DNA of 49,658 nucleotides from Saprospiraceae bacterium (GTDB lineage: Bacteria > Bacteroidota > Bacteroidia > Chitinophagales > Saprospiraceae), in assembly GCA_020847915.1 (NCBI GenBank), contig JADLBE010000449.1, positions 1-49,658 of the forward strand, in the 5' to 3' direction. A program made the position numbers and the translations under genes. Position 1 is the stretch's first letter, and every line of letters begins with the position of its first letter. The notes beneath the pieces were generated by a model, which saw only the letters and a program-made list of their open reading frames with translations, was not told the DNA's origin and made no database searches. Of this stretch, positions 34,141 through 42,164 are shown in pieces.

Positions 34141-37100
34141 ATGCTTTCTTTTATACCAAACCAACCCATTTCGAGTATGACACAATGTTACCGTCTGATG
34201 CATCGACTTTTCGTAGCTTCCATCCTTTGGGTGGGTTTCACGACACTATTGTCGGGTCAGACCTTTAACGGAGAAGCCCAGTCCTATGCCTCCCTGCGTT
34301 TACAAAAAATGTTGTCCTCCTGGGAGGTTTACAACATCGATGTGGAGGGACTGGATGCGTGGCTTCAGGCAAATCCTTCAGGAACCCTAACCCAACTCAA
34401 CCTTGGCAGCCACCAATGGAACCTTGATCTTGAGTCAAGCGGCATCATTTCGCCAAACTATAGTCTTCAGGTTCATACACCGAACGGGTTGGAAATAAGG
34501 CAAAGCAACGCAGCCAACAAAGCATTCAAAGGCACGGATGTAAACGGTGGTGGCCGCGTTCGCTTAACCATCGACGACGATTTCATCTGTGGATATGTAA
34601 CAGAGGGTGGTGAAATGGTGTTCATCGAGCCACTTTGGTGGCATGACAATACCGTTTCTCGTGATTTGTTTGTTGTTTACAATGCCAGTGCCGTAAACCG
34701 TGACCTCGGAGGAGGTTGTATGGCCCTCGAAGTGGAGGAAAAAATGCAGCATTTCCAAAACGAAGATTTGCACGATGAAGCGGAAAACAATGAAAACAGA
34801 ATGCTGGCATGCTACGAAGTGACTCTGGCCATTGCTTCCGACCGCTCCATGTTCAATAAATATTTCTCCGTAGCAAGTGTGGAAGACCACAACATTGCGG
34901 TCATCAACAATGTACAGGACAACTACAATGGCTCCTTTACCCACGATATTACCATCACCATTATAACGCAGTATGTTGAAACAGGAACCGACCCCTGGAC
35001 CAACTCCACCAATGCCGGTACACTTCTGAACAGCTTCCGGACCTGGGGCAACAACGGCGGCTTCGGTATGTCTTTCGATTTGGGAGAACTTTGGACCAAC
35101 CGCAATTTTGACGGTGGCACCATCGGTATTGCCTGGCTGAGTGCTGTGTGTACCAGCATGAAATACCACTGCCTGCAGGATTTCAGCGGTAACTCAGAAT
35201 TGCTCCGTGTACTTACGGCGCATGAAATTGGCCACAACTTCAGCTCCCCACACGACGCATCAGGTTGTCCCAATGGCTTCATCATGTGTCCATCGGTGAA
35301 CACCTCCAATACCTGGAGTACCCAATCCATCAATACGATCAACAACTTCGTCAACCAACTCATCAACAACGGCTGTTTGTCCTCTTGCGGACCACCACCG
35401 GAACCACTGGTTGCCGATTTTACCTGGTCGCCCGATCCGGCTTGCCAGGGTGCCCAAGTGTCGTTCGACGACAACTCAAGTGGCATCATCAACAGCCGCA
35501 CATGGACCTTCCAAAGTGGAACGCCCCCAACTTCAACGGCAATCAACCCTACCGTGACCTGGAATACGCCAGGCACCTACAATGTTACTCTGACCATCAA
35601 CGGTGTGGGTGGATCTGATTCGGAGGTCAAACAAATAACCATAAGTCCCAACCCGGTTGCCAATTTTACCTTCAGCATTTCCGGCACTACAGTTACGTTT
35701 ACCAATACATCCCAAAACGACGATAATTCCGAGTGGGATTTCGGCGACGGCAACTACAGCTTTGAAGACAGTCCTGTACATACTTATGCCGACGGGGGCG
35801 TTTACACGGTAACTTTGATTGTAACCAACGAATGTGGAACTTCCACCAAAACCGTTACCATCAATACCGCTCCCATCGCCGGTTTTGAAGCCGGCCCAAC
35901 CACGGGTTGCGCGCCACTTACGGTGCAGTTTACCAACTTATCCTCCAACAACGCAACTTCTTATCTCTGGCAATTTCCCGGAGGTTTGCCCAACCAGTCG
36001 AACCAGGAAAATCCGACCGTAGTTTATCCCAATTCAGGCACATACAGTGTTACACTCACTGCCACAAACATGACGGGCTCCAATACGGTCATTCAAACCA
36101 ACTACATTACGGTTCAGAACATACCGTCCGCCAACTTTACCCATTCGGCAAACGGTCTCGTGGTTACTTTCACCAACACATCGGTTGGTGGAACCTCCTG
36201 GCTCTGGACTTTTGGTGATGGCAACACCAGTACGGAGCAAAATCCTGTGCATACGTACGACATCGGCGGCTCCTACACCGTAACACTTACCACGACCAAT
36301 CCTTGCGGTAATACGGTAACGACTAAAACGGTAGCGCTCATACCTCCGCCAACAGCCAGCTTTACCGCTACGCCCACAACAGGATGTGCACCGCTGACGG
36401 TTCAATTTACAAGTACCGCAACGGGCAACCCGACAACCTACAACTGGTCATTCCCTGGAGGTACCCCCTCATCCTCGACGGCTCAAAACCCGAGCGTGGT
36501 TTACAATACAGCCGGCACCTACAACGTGACATTCATTGCCACCAATGTAGGCGGCGGCGATACGTTGGTTCAAAACAACTATGTGACGGTTAACGGTACG
36601 CCTGCATCGTCGTTTACCAGCAGCATAAACGGGTCTACCGCAAGTTTTACCAACACAACCACCAACGGAACGTCCTACAGCTGGGCCTTCGGCGACGGCG
36701 GTACAAGCACACAATCCAATCCGTCACACAATTATGCCAACGACGGCACCTACACCGTTGTGCTTACCTCAACCAATGCCTGCGGTACGTCGACCGCTAC
36801 CCAAACGGTGACGATCATTACGCCGCCCTCGGCAAACTTCACCGCTACACCCACTACGGGTTGCTCAGCACTCACGGTACAGCTCAACAACATTTCCTCG
36901 CCCAACGCGACAACGTTTGCATGGTCCTTCCCGGGAGGAATTCCCTCGAGCTCCACGCTGGCCAACCCGACGGTTACGTACAATACAACTGGTCAGTACT
37001 CGATAACACTCATCGCTTCGAACAGCGCTGGTGCCGATACCACCGTGTTTAACAACTATGTCACGGTTACGACCGTTCCGACTGCTGGATTCAACGCCTC

Positions 37101-39009
37101 AACCAATGGCGCTACCGTGAATTTTACAAACACAACAACCGGTGGCACAACGTACAGCTGGAACTTCGGTGACGGCGGCACGAGCCCACAAACCAACCCC
37201 ACACATACCTACACAACGGATGGAACTTATACCGTTGTACTCACCGCAACCAATGCATGCGGCACTTCAACGGCGACCCAAACGGTCACCATCGTATTGC
37301 CTCCGACGGCAGCATTTACAGCTACCAATACCAGTGGTTGCGCCGACCTTGTAGTACAGTTCGTCAACCAATCCTCGGCCAACACCTCCACTGTTCTCTG
37401 GTCGTTCCCCGGTGGCACACCTTCTACATCGACGCAGAACAACCCGTTGGTTGTTTACGACGCACCCGGTGCTTATTCGGTAACCCTAACGGCCACCAAC
37501 TCGGCTGGCAACAGTATCGCTACGCAAACCAACATTATTCAGGTATCCACGACGCCTGATGCTGCGTTCAGCAGCAATCAGAACAACGGAACGGTAAGCT
37601 TTACCAACACCACAACAGGTGCATCAGGTTATACCTGGTTCTTCGGCGACGGCGGTACCAGTACCCTGCCCGAACCTACCTATACCTACATGGCTGATGG
37701 CGTTTATACGGTAGTACTTGTGGCAAACAATACCTGCGGCAACGACACGATGACCCAAACGATTACCGTTGTTTTGCCTCCAACAGCTGCATTCATTTCA
37801 GATGATGTGGAAGGTTGTTCGCCCTTTACGGTACAGTTCAGCAACGAATCGTCTGTAAACACCACTGCTTTCACCTGGACCTTCGAAGGCGGCGATCCTG
37901 CAACGTCTGATGTTGAAAACCCAAGTGTAACCTGGAACCAGCCCGGCGTGTACCAGGTTGTACTTACCGTCAGCAATGCAGCCGGTACTTCCACCGCTAG
38001 CAGTACCATTACCGTTAATACCGCGCCTACTGCCGGATTTACAACGGCCACCGCAGGTTTGTCGGTACAAACGACCAATACCTCAACAGGAGGCACCAGC
38101 TATCTTTGGGATTTCGGCGACGGCTCGTCGGGCAGCACCGAAGCTAATCCCGTACATGACTACGCTTCCACAGGTACTTATACCATCAAACTTTCAGTTA
38201 CCAACGATTGTGGTACAGCCGATTTCGTCCAGAACGTAGAAATCGTAGGCGCCCCTCCAATCGCACAATTCTCTGCGGAATCAACCAAAGGTTGTTCGCC
38301 GTTTACGGTTCAGTTTACGGACATGTCCATCGGCGGACCTACCAGCTGGGCCTGGAATTTTGTCGGAGGCAACCCAACTACGTCAACGGATCAGAACCCC
38401 CTGGTTACCTATGCAGCACCAGGTGTTTACACCGTTGAGCTCAAGGTTACCAACCTTTTTGGCAACAACACGACGACACTTGTTGACTACATCGTTGTGC
38501 AGGATTTGCCCCAGGCTGGTTTCAGCTACCAGGCAGTTAACGATACCGTAGACTTCAACAACCTTTCGCTGAATGCTGACAGCTACCAGTGGAATTTTGG
38601 TGATGGTGGCACAAGCAGCGAATCCAACCCAACCTATGTGTATGGCACTTCGGGCATTTACACCGTTGAACTCACGGCCATCAATACCTGTGGTGCAGCA
38701 ACCCTGCAACAAATGGTGGAAGTGATTCTCGTAGGCACGGAGGATCCTGAATGGCTCAACAGCTTCCGCTTGTATCCCAATCCGAACGACGGTTCGTTCA
38801 ACATCGACATGGTGGGTGAGCCGATTGATGAGGTCTCGTTCACACTGTACGATGCCGCCGGACGATTGATCAAACGTGATGTATCAGATTTTAACACCGG
38901 TGTATTGCGGAAAAGTTTCCTTTATCAGGGTCTTCCTTCAGGTATGTACCACATGCACATCCTGGCCGGCGCTAAATCGAAACACGTAAAAATCGTCGTG
39001 CAACGATAA
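34141..39009 (+). CDS. Secreted reprolysin-like zinc metalloprotease with 14 PKD domains and T9SS sorting domain
   Basis: This 1622-residue protein has a signal peptide (to ~Q40; ATGs at 34141, 34177 or 34198 are all possible). A ~180-residue pro-region is followed by an M12B/reprolysin-like protease domain (~222-415) with the zinc motif HEIGHNFSSPHD (His361, Glu362, His365, His371). Residues ~421-1530 are 14 PKD domains, alternating an FPGG type and an FGDG type in seven pairs, with one Cys per domain. The final ~85 residues (FRLYPNPNDGSFNIDM ... LPSGMYHMHILAG) are a type A T9SS domain. Likely a large, surface-bound protease; substrate unknown. Confidence 0.92.
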   Translation: MLSFIPNQPISSMTQCYRLMHRLFVASILWVGFTTLLSGQTFNGEAQSYASLRLQKMLSSWEVYNIDVEGLDAWLQANPSGTLTQLNLGSHQWNLDLESSGIISPNYSLQVHTPNGLEIRQSNAANKAFKGTDVNGGGRVRLTIDDDFICGYVTEGGEMVFIEPLWWHDNTVSRDLFVVYNASAVNRDLGGGCMALEVEEKMQHFQNEDLHDEAENNENRMLACYEVTLAIASDRSMFNKYFSVASVEDHNIAVINNVQDNYNGSFTHDITITIITQYVETGTDPWTNSTNAGTLLNSFRTWGNNGGFGMSFDLGELWTNRNFDGGTIGIAWLSAVCTSMKYHCLQDFSGNSELLRVLTAHEIGHNFSSPHDASGCPNGFIMCPSVNTSNTWSTQSINTINNFVNQLINNGCLSSCGPPPEPLVADFTWSPDPACQGAQVSFDDNSSGIINSRTWTFQSGTPPTSTAINPTVTWNTPGTYNVTLTINGVGGSDSEVKQITISPNPVANFTFSISGTTVTFTNTSQNDDNSEWDFGDGNYSFEDSPVHTYADGGVYTVTLIVTNECGTSTKTVTINTAPIAGFEAGPTTGCAPLTVQFTNLSSNNATSYLWQFPGGLPNQSNQENPTVVYPNSGTYSVTLTATNMTGSNTVIQTNYITVQNIPSANFTHSANGLVVTFTNTSVGGTSWLWTFGDGNTSTEQNPVHTYDIGGSYTVTLTTTNPCGNTVTTKTVALIPPPTASFTATPTTGCAPLTVQFTSTATGNPTTYNWSFPGGTPSSSTAQNPSVVYNTAGTYNVTFIATNVGGGDTLVQNNYVTVNGTPASSFTSSINGSTASFTNTTTNGTSYSWAFGDGGTSTQSNPSHNYANDGTYTVVLTSTNACGTSTATQTVTIITPPSANFTATPTTGCSALTVQLNNISSPNATTFAWSFPGGIPSSSTLANPTVTYNTTGQYSITLIASNSAGADTTVFNNYVTVTTVPTAGFNASTNGATVNFTNTTTGGTTYSWNFGDGGTSPQTNPTHTYTTDGTYTVVLTATNACGTSTATQTVTIVLPPTAAFTATNTSGCADLVVQFVNQSSANTSTVLWSFPGGTPSTSTQNNPLVVYDAPGAYSVTLTATNSAGNSIATQTNIIQVSTTPDAAFSSNQNNGTVSFTNTTTGASGYTWFFGDGGTSTLPEPTYTYMADGVYTVVLVANNTCGNDTMTQTITVVLPPTAAFISDDVEGCSPFTVQFSNESSVNTTAFTWTFEGGDPATSDVENPSVTWNQPGVYQVVLTVSNAAGTSTASSTITVNTAPTAGFTTATAGLSVQTTNTSTGGTSYLWDFGDGSSGSTEANPVHDYASTGTYTIKLSVTNDCGTADFVQNVEIVGAPPIAQFSAESTKGCSPFTVQFTDMSIGGPTSWAWNFVGGNPTTSTDQNPLVTYAAPGVYTVELKVTNLFGNNTTTLVDYIVVQDLPQAGFSYQAVNDTVDFNNLSLNADSYQWNFGDGGTSSESNPTYVYGTSGIYTVELTAINTCGAATLQQMVEVILVGTEDPEWLNSFRLYPNPNDGSFNIDMVGEPIDEVSFTLYDAAGRLIKRDVSDFNTGVLRKSFLYQGLPSGMYHMHILAGAKSKHVKIVVQR

Positions 39010-39023
39010 AAGTCGTAAGTCGT
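39010..39023. repeat. Two inverted-orientation heptads before the terminator
   Basis: AAGTCGT twice, directly after the protease stop codon. It is the exact complement of part of the ACTTACG array at 39092-39193, so the two can pair around the terminator. Confidence 0.7.
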
Positions 39024-39044
39024 ACTTAATCTTGCGATTAGAAT

Positions 39045-39090
39045 AAAAAAAAGCCCAATTGTTTGGAAAACAAACGATTGGGCTTTTTTT
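39045..39090 (+). terminator. Terminator after the PKD protease gene
   Basis: GCCCAAT with inner GTTTG (39053-39065) pairs with CAAAC and ATTGGGC across a GAAAA loop. The stem is preceded by A8 and followed by T8. Strong in both directions. Confidence 0.9.
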
Positions 39091-39091
39091 T

Positions 39092-39193
39092 ACTTACGAC
39101 TTACGACTTACGACTTACGACTTACGACTTACGACTTACGACTTACGACTTACGACTTACGACTTACGACTTACGACTTACGACTTACGACTT
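39092..39193. repeat. Perfect (ACTTACG) heptad array
   Basis: Fourteen identical 7-bp copies plus ACTT, with no variation, immediately after the terminator T-run and ~60 bp before the DUF1573 gene. Perfect identity suggests recent expansion or active homogenisation. Confidence 0.95.
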
Positions 39194-39255
39194 TTTTTTG
39201 GCCCCATATTTGAATGTAGGTATGTTGTAATCCGTACTGTGTTAAAACAACAACA

Positions 39256-39690
39256 ATGAAAAACACCAAACCACAACTTTTCGCCTTTGTATTTTTCCTT
39301 TTTCTCGCCTGCAGTGCCGGAGCCCAAAACCTGCCGACAGGTGATAACTCCCTGAATGCCGGCAAAGTAAGCTGGACTGACAGGCAACTTAAAACAGGCG
39401 CGGTACCCTTTGGCGAACCTGTTGTTCGTGAGTTTTGGTTGAAAAACACCAGCAGTGAAAATCTAATTTTACTGCGGGTGAACAACTCCTGTTCCTGCCT
39501 GAAACTGGAATGGCCTGAAAGTCCCATTGCCCCCGGCCAATCGGCCCGCATCAAAGCAACCTATGACTCTCAGAAAGAGGGTGATTTTTACCGCTTGTTT
39601 ACGGTTCAAACCAATTTTGACCCCAACCAGTCCGTTCCATTTGCCCTAAGTGGCAAGGTTGAAAAACGTATGGAAGCTTCGCGCAATTGA
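39256..39690 (+). CDS. DUF1573 domain secreted protein
   Basis: This 144-residue protein has a signal peptide (MKNTKPQLFAFVFFLFLACSAGAQ). The mature part is one DUF1573/ASPM-SPD-2-Hydin-like Ig domain: FGEPVVREFWLKNTSSENL, the conserved VNNSCSCLKLEWP cysteine pair, and IAPGQSARIKATYDS. Such proteins are common and abundant in Bacteroidota, with no assigned function. It is separated from the EEP gene by 73 bp on the same strand. Promoter elements are unclear, since the upstream region is mostly the ACTTACG array. Confidence 0.88.
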   Translation: MKNTKPQLFAFVFFLFLACSAGAQNLPTGDNSLNAGKVSWTDRQLKTGAVPFGEPVVREFWLKNTSSENLILLRVNNSCSCLKLEWPESPIAPGQSARIKATYDSQKEGDFYRLFTVQTNFDPNQSVPFALSGKVEKRMEASRN

Positions 39691-39763
39691 TGCATTAATA
39701 CGAAGCATTTTTTGGACTTTTGTCGCATCATCTTGCGCAAAAAATTCCATTCAAATCGCTTTC

Positions 39764-40855
39764 ATGTTTCGTACTTATTTCCTCAGACCATTCCTCCGCA
39801 TTGTTTTGCCGGTTTTTATGTTGTATGTTTTGGTCCTTCTGGTCCATGGGTGGCTGGTCGACTGGCAACCCGAGGATGAAACCGTAATAACACCGACACA
39901 GTTGGCCAAACAAACCCTTGTGGAGGATAGTTTGCTGACGTTTATAAGCTGGAATGTAGGCTACGGCGGCCTGGGTGCAGAATCTGATTTTTTTTACGAC
40001 GATGAAGGCATGTGGCATTCGGGCAGCAGTATGGTGCGCACGCCCCGTCCATTGGTGGAAAAAAACATCAGCGGCGCCCTCGAGTTTTTAAAAAACACAC
40101 AAGCAGATTTTTTCCTTTTGCAGGAAGTGGACATGGCCTCCGACCGTAGCCACCAAATTCGTCAGTACGATGCTTACAGTGCTGCATTGCCCGAATTCGC
40201 CGCTACGTTTGCCGCCAATTACAAATGTCCGCGCGTACCCATCCCCTTGCTTGAACCCTGGAATGCTTATGGCGCCGTTGAATCGGGTCTGGGAACTTTT
40301 GGCAGGTACCAGCCGGCCGAAGCTGTGCGGTACCAGTTGCCGGGAAAATACCCCATGCCAAACCGTTTGTTCCAACTCGATCGTTGCGTTGCGGTACATC
40401 GGTACCCGACAAAATGGGGAAACGAACTGGTGGTCATGAACATTCACAACAGTGCTTACGATCCGGGCGACAAAATCAAAGCGATTCAGATGCCTTACCT
40501 GCGCGAACTAGCTTTGAAAGAATTTGATAAAGGCAATTATGTGGTTTTGGGTGGCGACTGGAACCAGTGTCCGCCGTATTTTCGCTACGACACGTTTATC
40601 GCTTCCGACGGGCATACCCAGGGAAACATCCCCGACGATTTTTTTCCGGATGGATGGAAATTTGCCTACGACCCTACCCTTCCAACCAACCGAAAGGCGG
40701 ATGATCCGTATGAAAAGGGCAAAACCTTTGAAACCCTGATTGATTTTTTCCTGGTTTCGCCCAACGTCCGGGTCGTCAAAGTGAATGGATTTTCACAGAA
40801 ATTTCAATATTCTGACCATCAGCCGGTGGCTTTAACCATTGGTATTGGTAATTAA
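39764..40855 (+). CDS. Membrane-anchored endonuclease/exonuclease/phosphatase family protein
   Basis: With the ATG at 39764 the protein is 363 residues and begins with a single membrane helix (LRIVLPVFMLYVLVLLVHGW), placing the catalytic domain outside the cytoplasm. EEP-superfamily motifs are in order: ISWNVGYGG, LLQEVD (metal-binding Glu), VVMNIHNSA, VLGGDWNQCPP (Asp and Asn), and YSDHQPVALTI (Asp-His). Substrates of the family are phosphodiesters or phosphomonoesters of nucleic acids, lipids or inositol phosphates; which applies here is unknown. An in-frame ATG at 39650 overlaps the DUF1573 gene and adds non-family residues. Confidence 0.85.
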   Translation: MFRTYFLRPFLRIVLPVFMLYVLVLLVHGWLVDWQPEDETVITPTQLAKQTLVEDSLLTFISWNVGYGGLGAESDFFYDDEGMWHSGSSMVRTPRPLVEKNISGALEFLKNTQADFFLLQEVDMASDRSHQIRQYDAYSAALPEFAATFAANYKCPRVPIPLLEPWNAYGAVESGLGTFGRYQPAEAVRYQLPGKYPMPNRLFQLDRCVAVHRYPTKWGNELVVMNIHNSAYDPGDKIKAIQMPYLRELALKEFDKGNYVVLGGDWNQCPPYFRYDTFIASDGHTQGNIPDDFFPDGWKFAYDPTLPTNRKADDPYEKGKTFETLIDFFLVSPNVRVVKVNGFSQKFQYSDHQPVALTIGIGN

Positions 40856-40873
40856 TACAGGCTTCATCCGCTA

Positions 40874-40908
40874 TTTGTTTTTCCTTTAAGGCGAAACAAG
40901 TACTTTTG
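40874..40908 (+). promoter_or_regulatory. Putative gap promoter
   Basis: TACTTTTG (40901-40908) matches the -7 box; a TTTG at 40874-40877 is 23 nt upstream, slightly beyond the usual spacing. The leader to the gap ATG is ~75 nt. Confidence 0.55.
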
Positions 40909-40991
40909 CGGCGCCCCAGGCTATGAAAGTAGCCGTGCTGCCTGCCGGATTCAAGCCGGTCCCCTTTCACGTCAATCAATAGAAACAAAGT

Positions 40992-41984
40992 ATGGCAAAA
41001 AAACGCATTGCTATCAACGGCTTCGGTCGTATTGGTCGCCTCACGTTCCGCAATCTGATGAAAAATTCAGATGTTGAAGTCGTTGCCATCAACGACCTCA
41101 CCGACAACACCACCCTCGCCCACCTGCTCAAATACGACACCATGCACGGCCGTTTTGAAGGCACCATTTCGGCCGACGAAACGCACATCACCGTCAATGG
41201 CCAGAAAATTGCTGCTCTTGCCGTGCGCAACCCCGCTGAACTGCCCTGGGCAGAAATGAAGGTTGATGTGGTGCTCGAATGTACTGGTATCTTCCTCGAC
41301 CGCGAGAAAGCCGGTTTGCATCTTCAGGCAGGCGCCAAACGTGTGGTGCTTTCCGCTCCGCCCAAAGCCGACGACGTTCCCACTTTTGTGATCGGCGCCA
41401 ACGAAGATCAGATCAAGGACACGGACACCATCCTGTCCAACGCCTCCTGCACAACCAACTGCCTCGTGCCCATGATCATGACGCTCGACAAAGCTTTTGG
41501 CGTTGAGCAGTTTTTCATGAACACCATTCACGCGTACACTTCCGACCAGAACCTGCAGGACGGTCCGCACAAGGACCTGCGCCGCGCACGTGCCGCTGCG
41601 ATGAACATCGTGCCTACAAGCACCGGCGCCGCCAAAGCAGTTGTTTTGGTAGCTCCGCACCTGAAAGGCAAAATCGCTGCACACTCCATGCGTGTTCCCG
41701 TGGCTACAGGCTCGGTGACCGACGTGGTGGCTACACTGAAAACACCTCAAACGGTGGAATCCATCAACGCAGCCTTCAAAGCTGTCGCCGATGGCCACCT
41801 GAAAGGCATCCTTGAATACAATACCGACGAAATCGTAAGTGGCGACATCGTTCGCAACACACACTCCTGCATCTTTGACGCTCCACTGACCCAGGTTAAC
41901 GGCAATACCTGCCGCGTTGTGGGTTGGTACGACAACGAAGCCGGCTACTCGGCCCGTTTGGCCCAGCTGACGGCAATGGTTTAG
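40992..41984 (+). CDS. gap: Glyceraldehyde-3-phosphate dehydrogenase
   Basis: GAPDH oxidises glyceraldehyde-3-phosphate with NAD and phosphate in glycolysis. The 330-residue protein has the Rossmann motif INGFGRIGR (residues 8-16), the catalytic SNASCTTNCL with Cys153, HAYTSDQNLQDG, PTSTGAAKAV, and the C-terminal WYDNEAGYSARLA. It is followed by a 60-nt perfect hairpin and then pgk, a classical glycolytic pair. Length is normal. Confidence 0.97.
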   Translation: MAKKRIAINGFGRIGRLTFRNLMKNSDVEVVAINDLTDNTTLAHLLKYDTMHGRFEGTISADETHITVNGQKIAALAVRNPAELPWAEMKVDVVLECTGIFLDREKAGLHLQAGAKRVVLSAPPKADDVPTFVIGANEDQIKDTDTILSNASCTTNCLVPMIMTLDKAFGVEQFFMNTIHAYTSDQNLQDGPHKDLRRARAAAMNIVPTSTGAAKAVVLVAPHLKGKIAAHSMRVPVATGSVTDVVATLKTPQTVESINAAFKAVADGHLKGILEYNTDEIVSGDIVRNTHSCIFDAPLTQVNGNTCRVVGWYDNEAGYSARLAQLTAMV

Positions 41985-41996
41985 GTAGTCTTTAGT

Positions 41997-42056
41997 CGCC
42001 CCGACAATACCATGTTTTTTCGGCTTAGGCCGAAAAAACATGGTATTGTCGGGGCG
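41997..42056. terminator. Perfect 28-bp-arm hairpin between gap and pgk
   Basis: CGCCCCGACAATACCATG and the following ten bases (41997-42024) pair without error with 42029-42056 around a TTAG loop. The stem includes a run of six T or A. It lies 12 bp past the gap stop. It is far longer than needed for an intrinsic terminator; the 3' side continues CCTTTAAAAA. Confidence 0.75.
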
Positions 42057-42126
42057 CCTTTAAAAAGGTTGTCCACCCACGTTGCCAGGATGACCAATTC
42101 TGTTCCCAAGCTTTGTTGGGATGCCT

Positions 42127-42161
42127 AATTCCGCATTCCGCATTCACCATTCCGCATTCGA
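42127..42161. repeat. CATTCCG heptad repeat before pgk
   Basis: Five units (AATTCCG, CATTCCG, CATTCAC, CATTCCG, CATTCGA) end 3 bp before the pgk ATG. Same word family as the repeat at the end of lpxB. Confidence 0.75.
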
Positions 42162-42164
42162 ACC

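Noticed and set aside
39092-39193. Possible CRISPR array
   Set aside because: Units are 7 bp with no spacers, and no cas genes are present.
39059-39259. Open frame of 66 codons with repeated YDLRLTT
   Set aside because: It is a translation of the ACTTACG array and begins inside a terminator stem. Not a gene.
41067-42041. 324-codon open frame antisense to gap
   Set aside because: Antisense shadow, running into the palindromic hairpin; His/Val/Gly-rich with no motifs.
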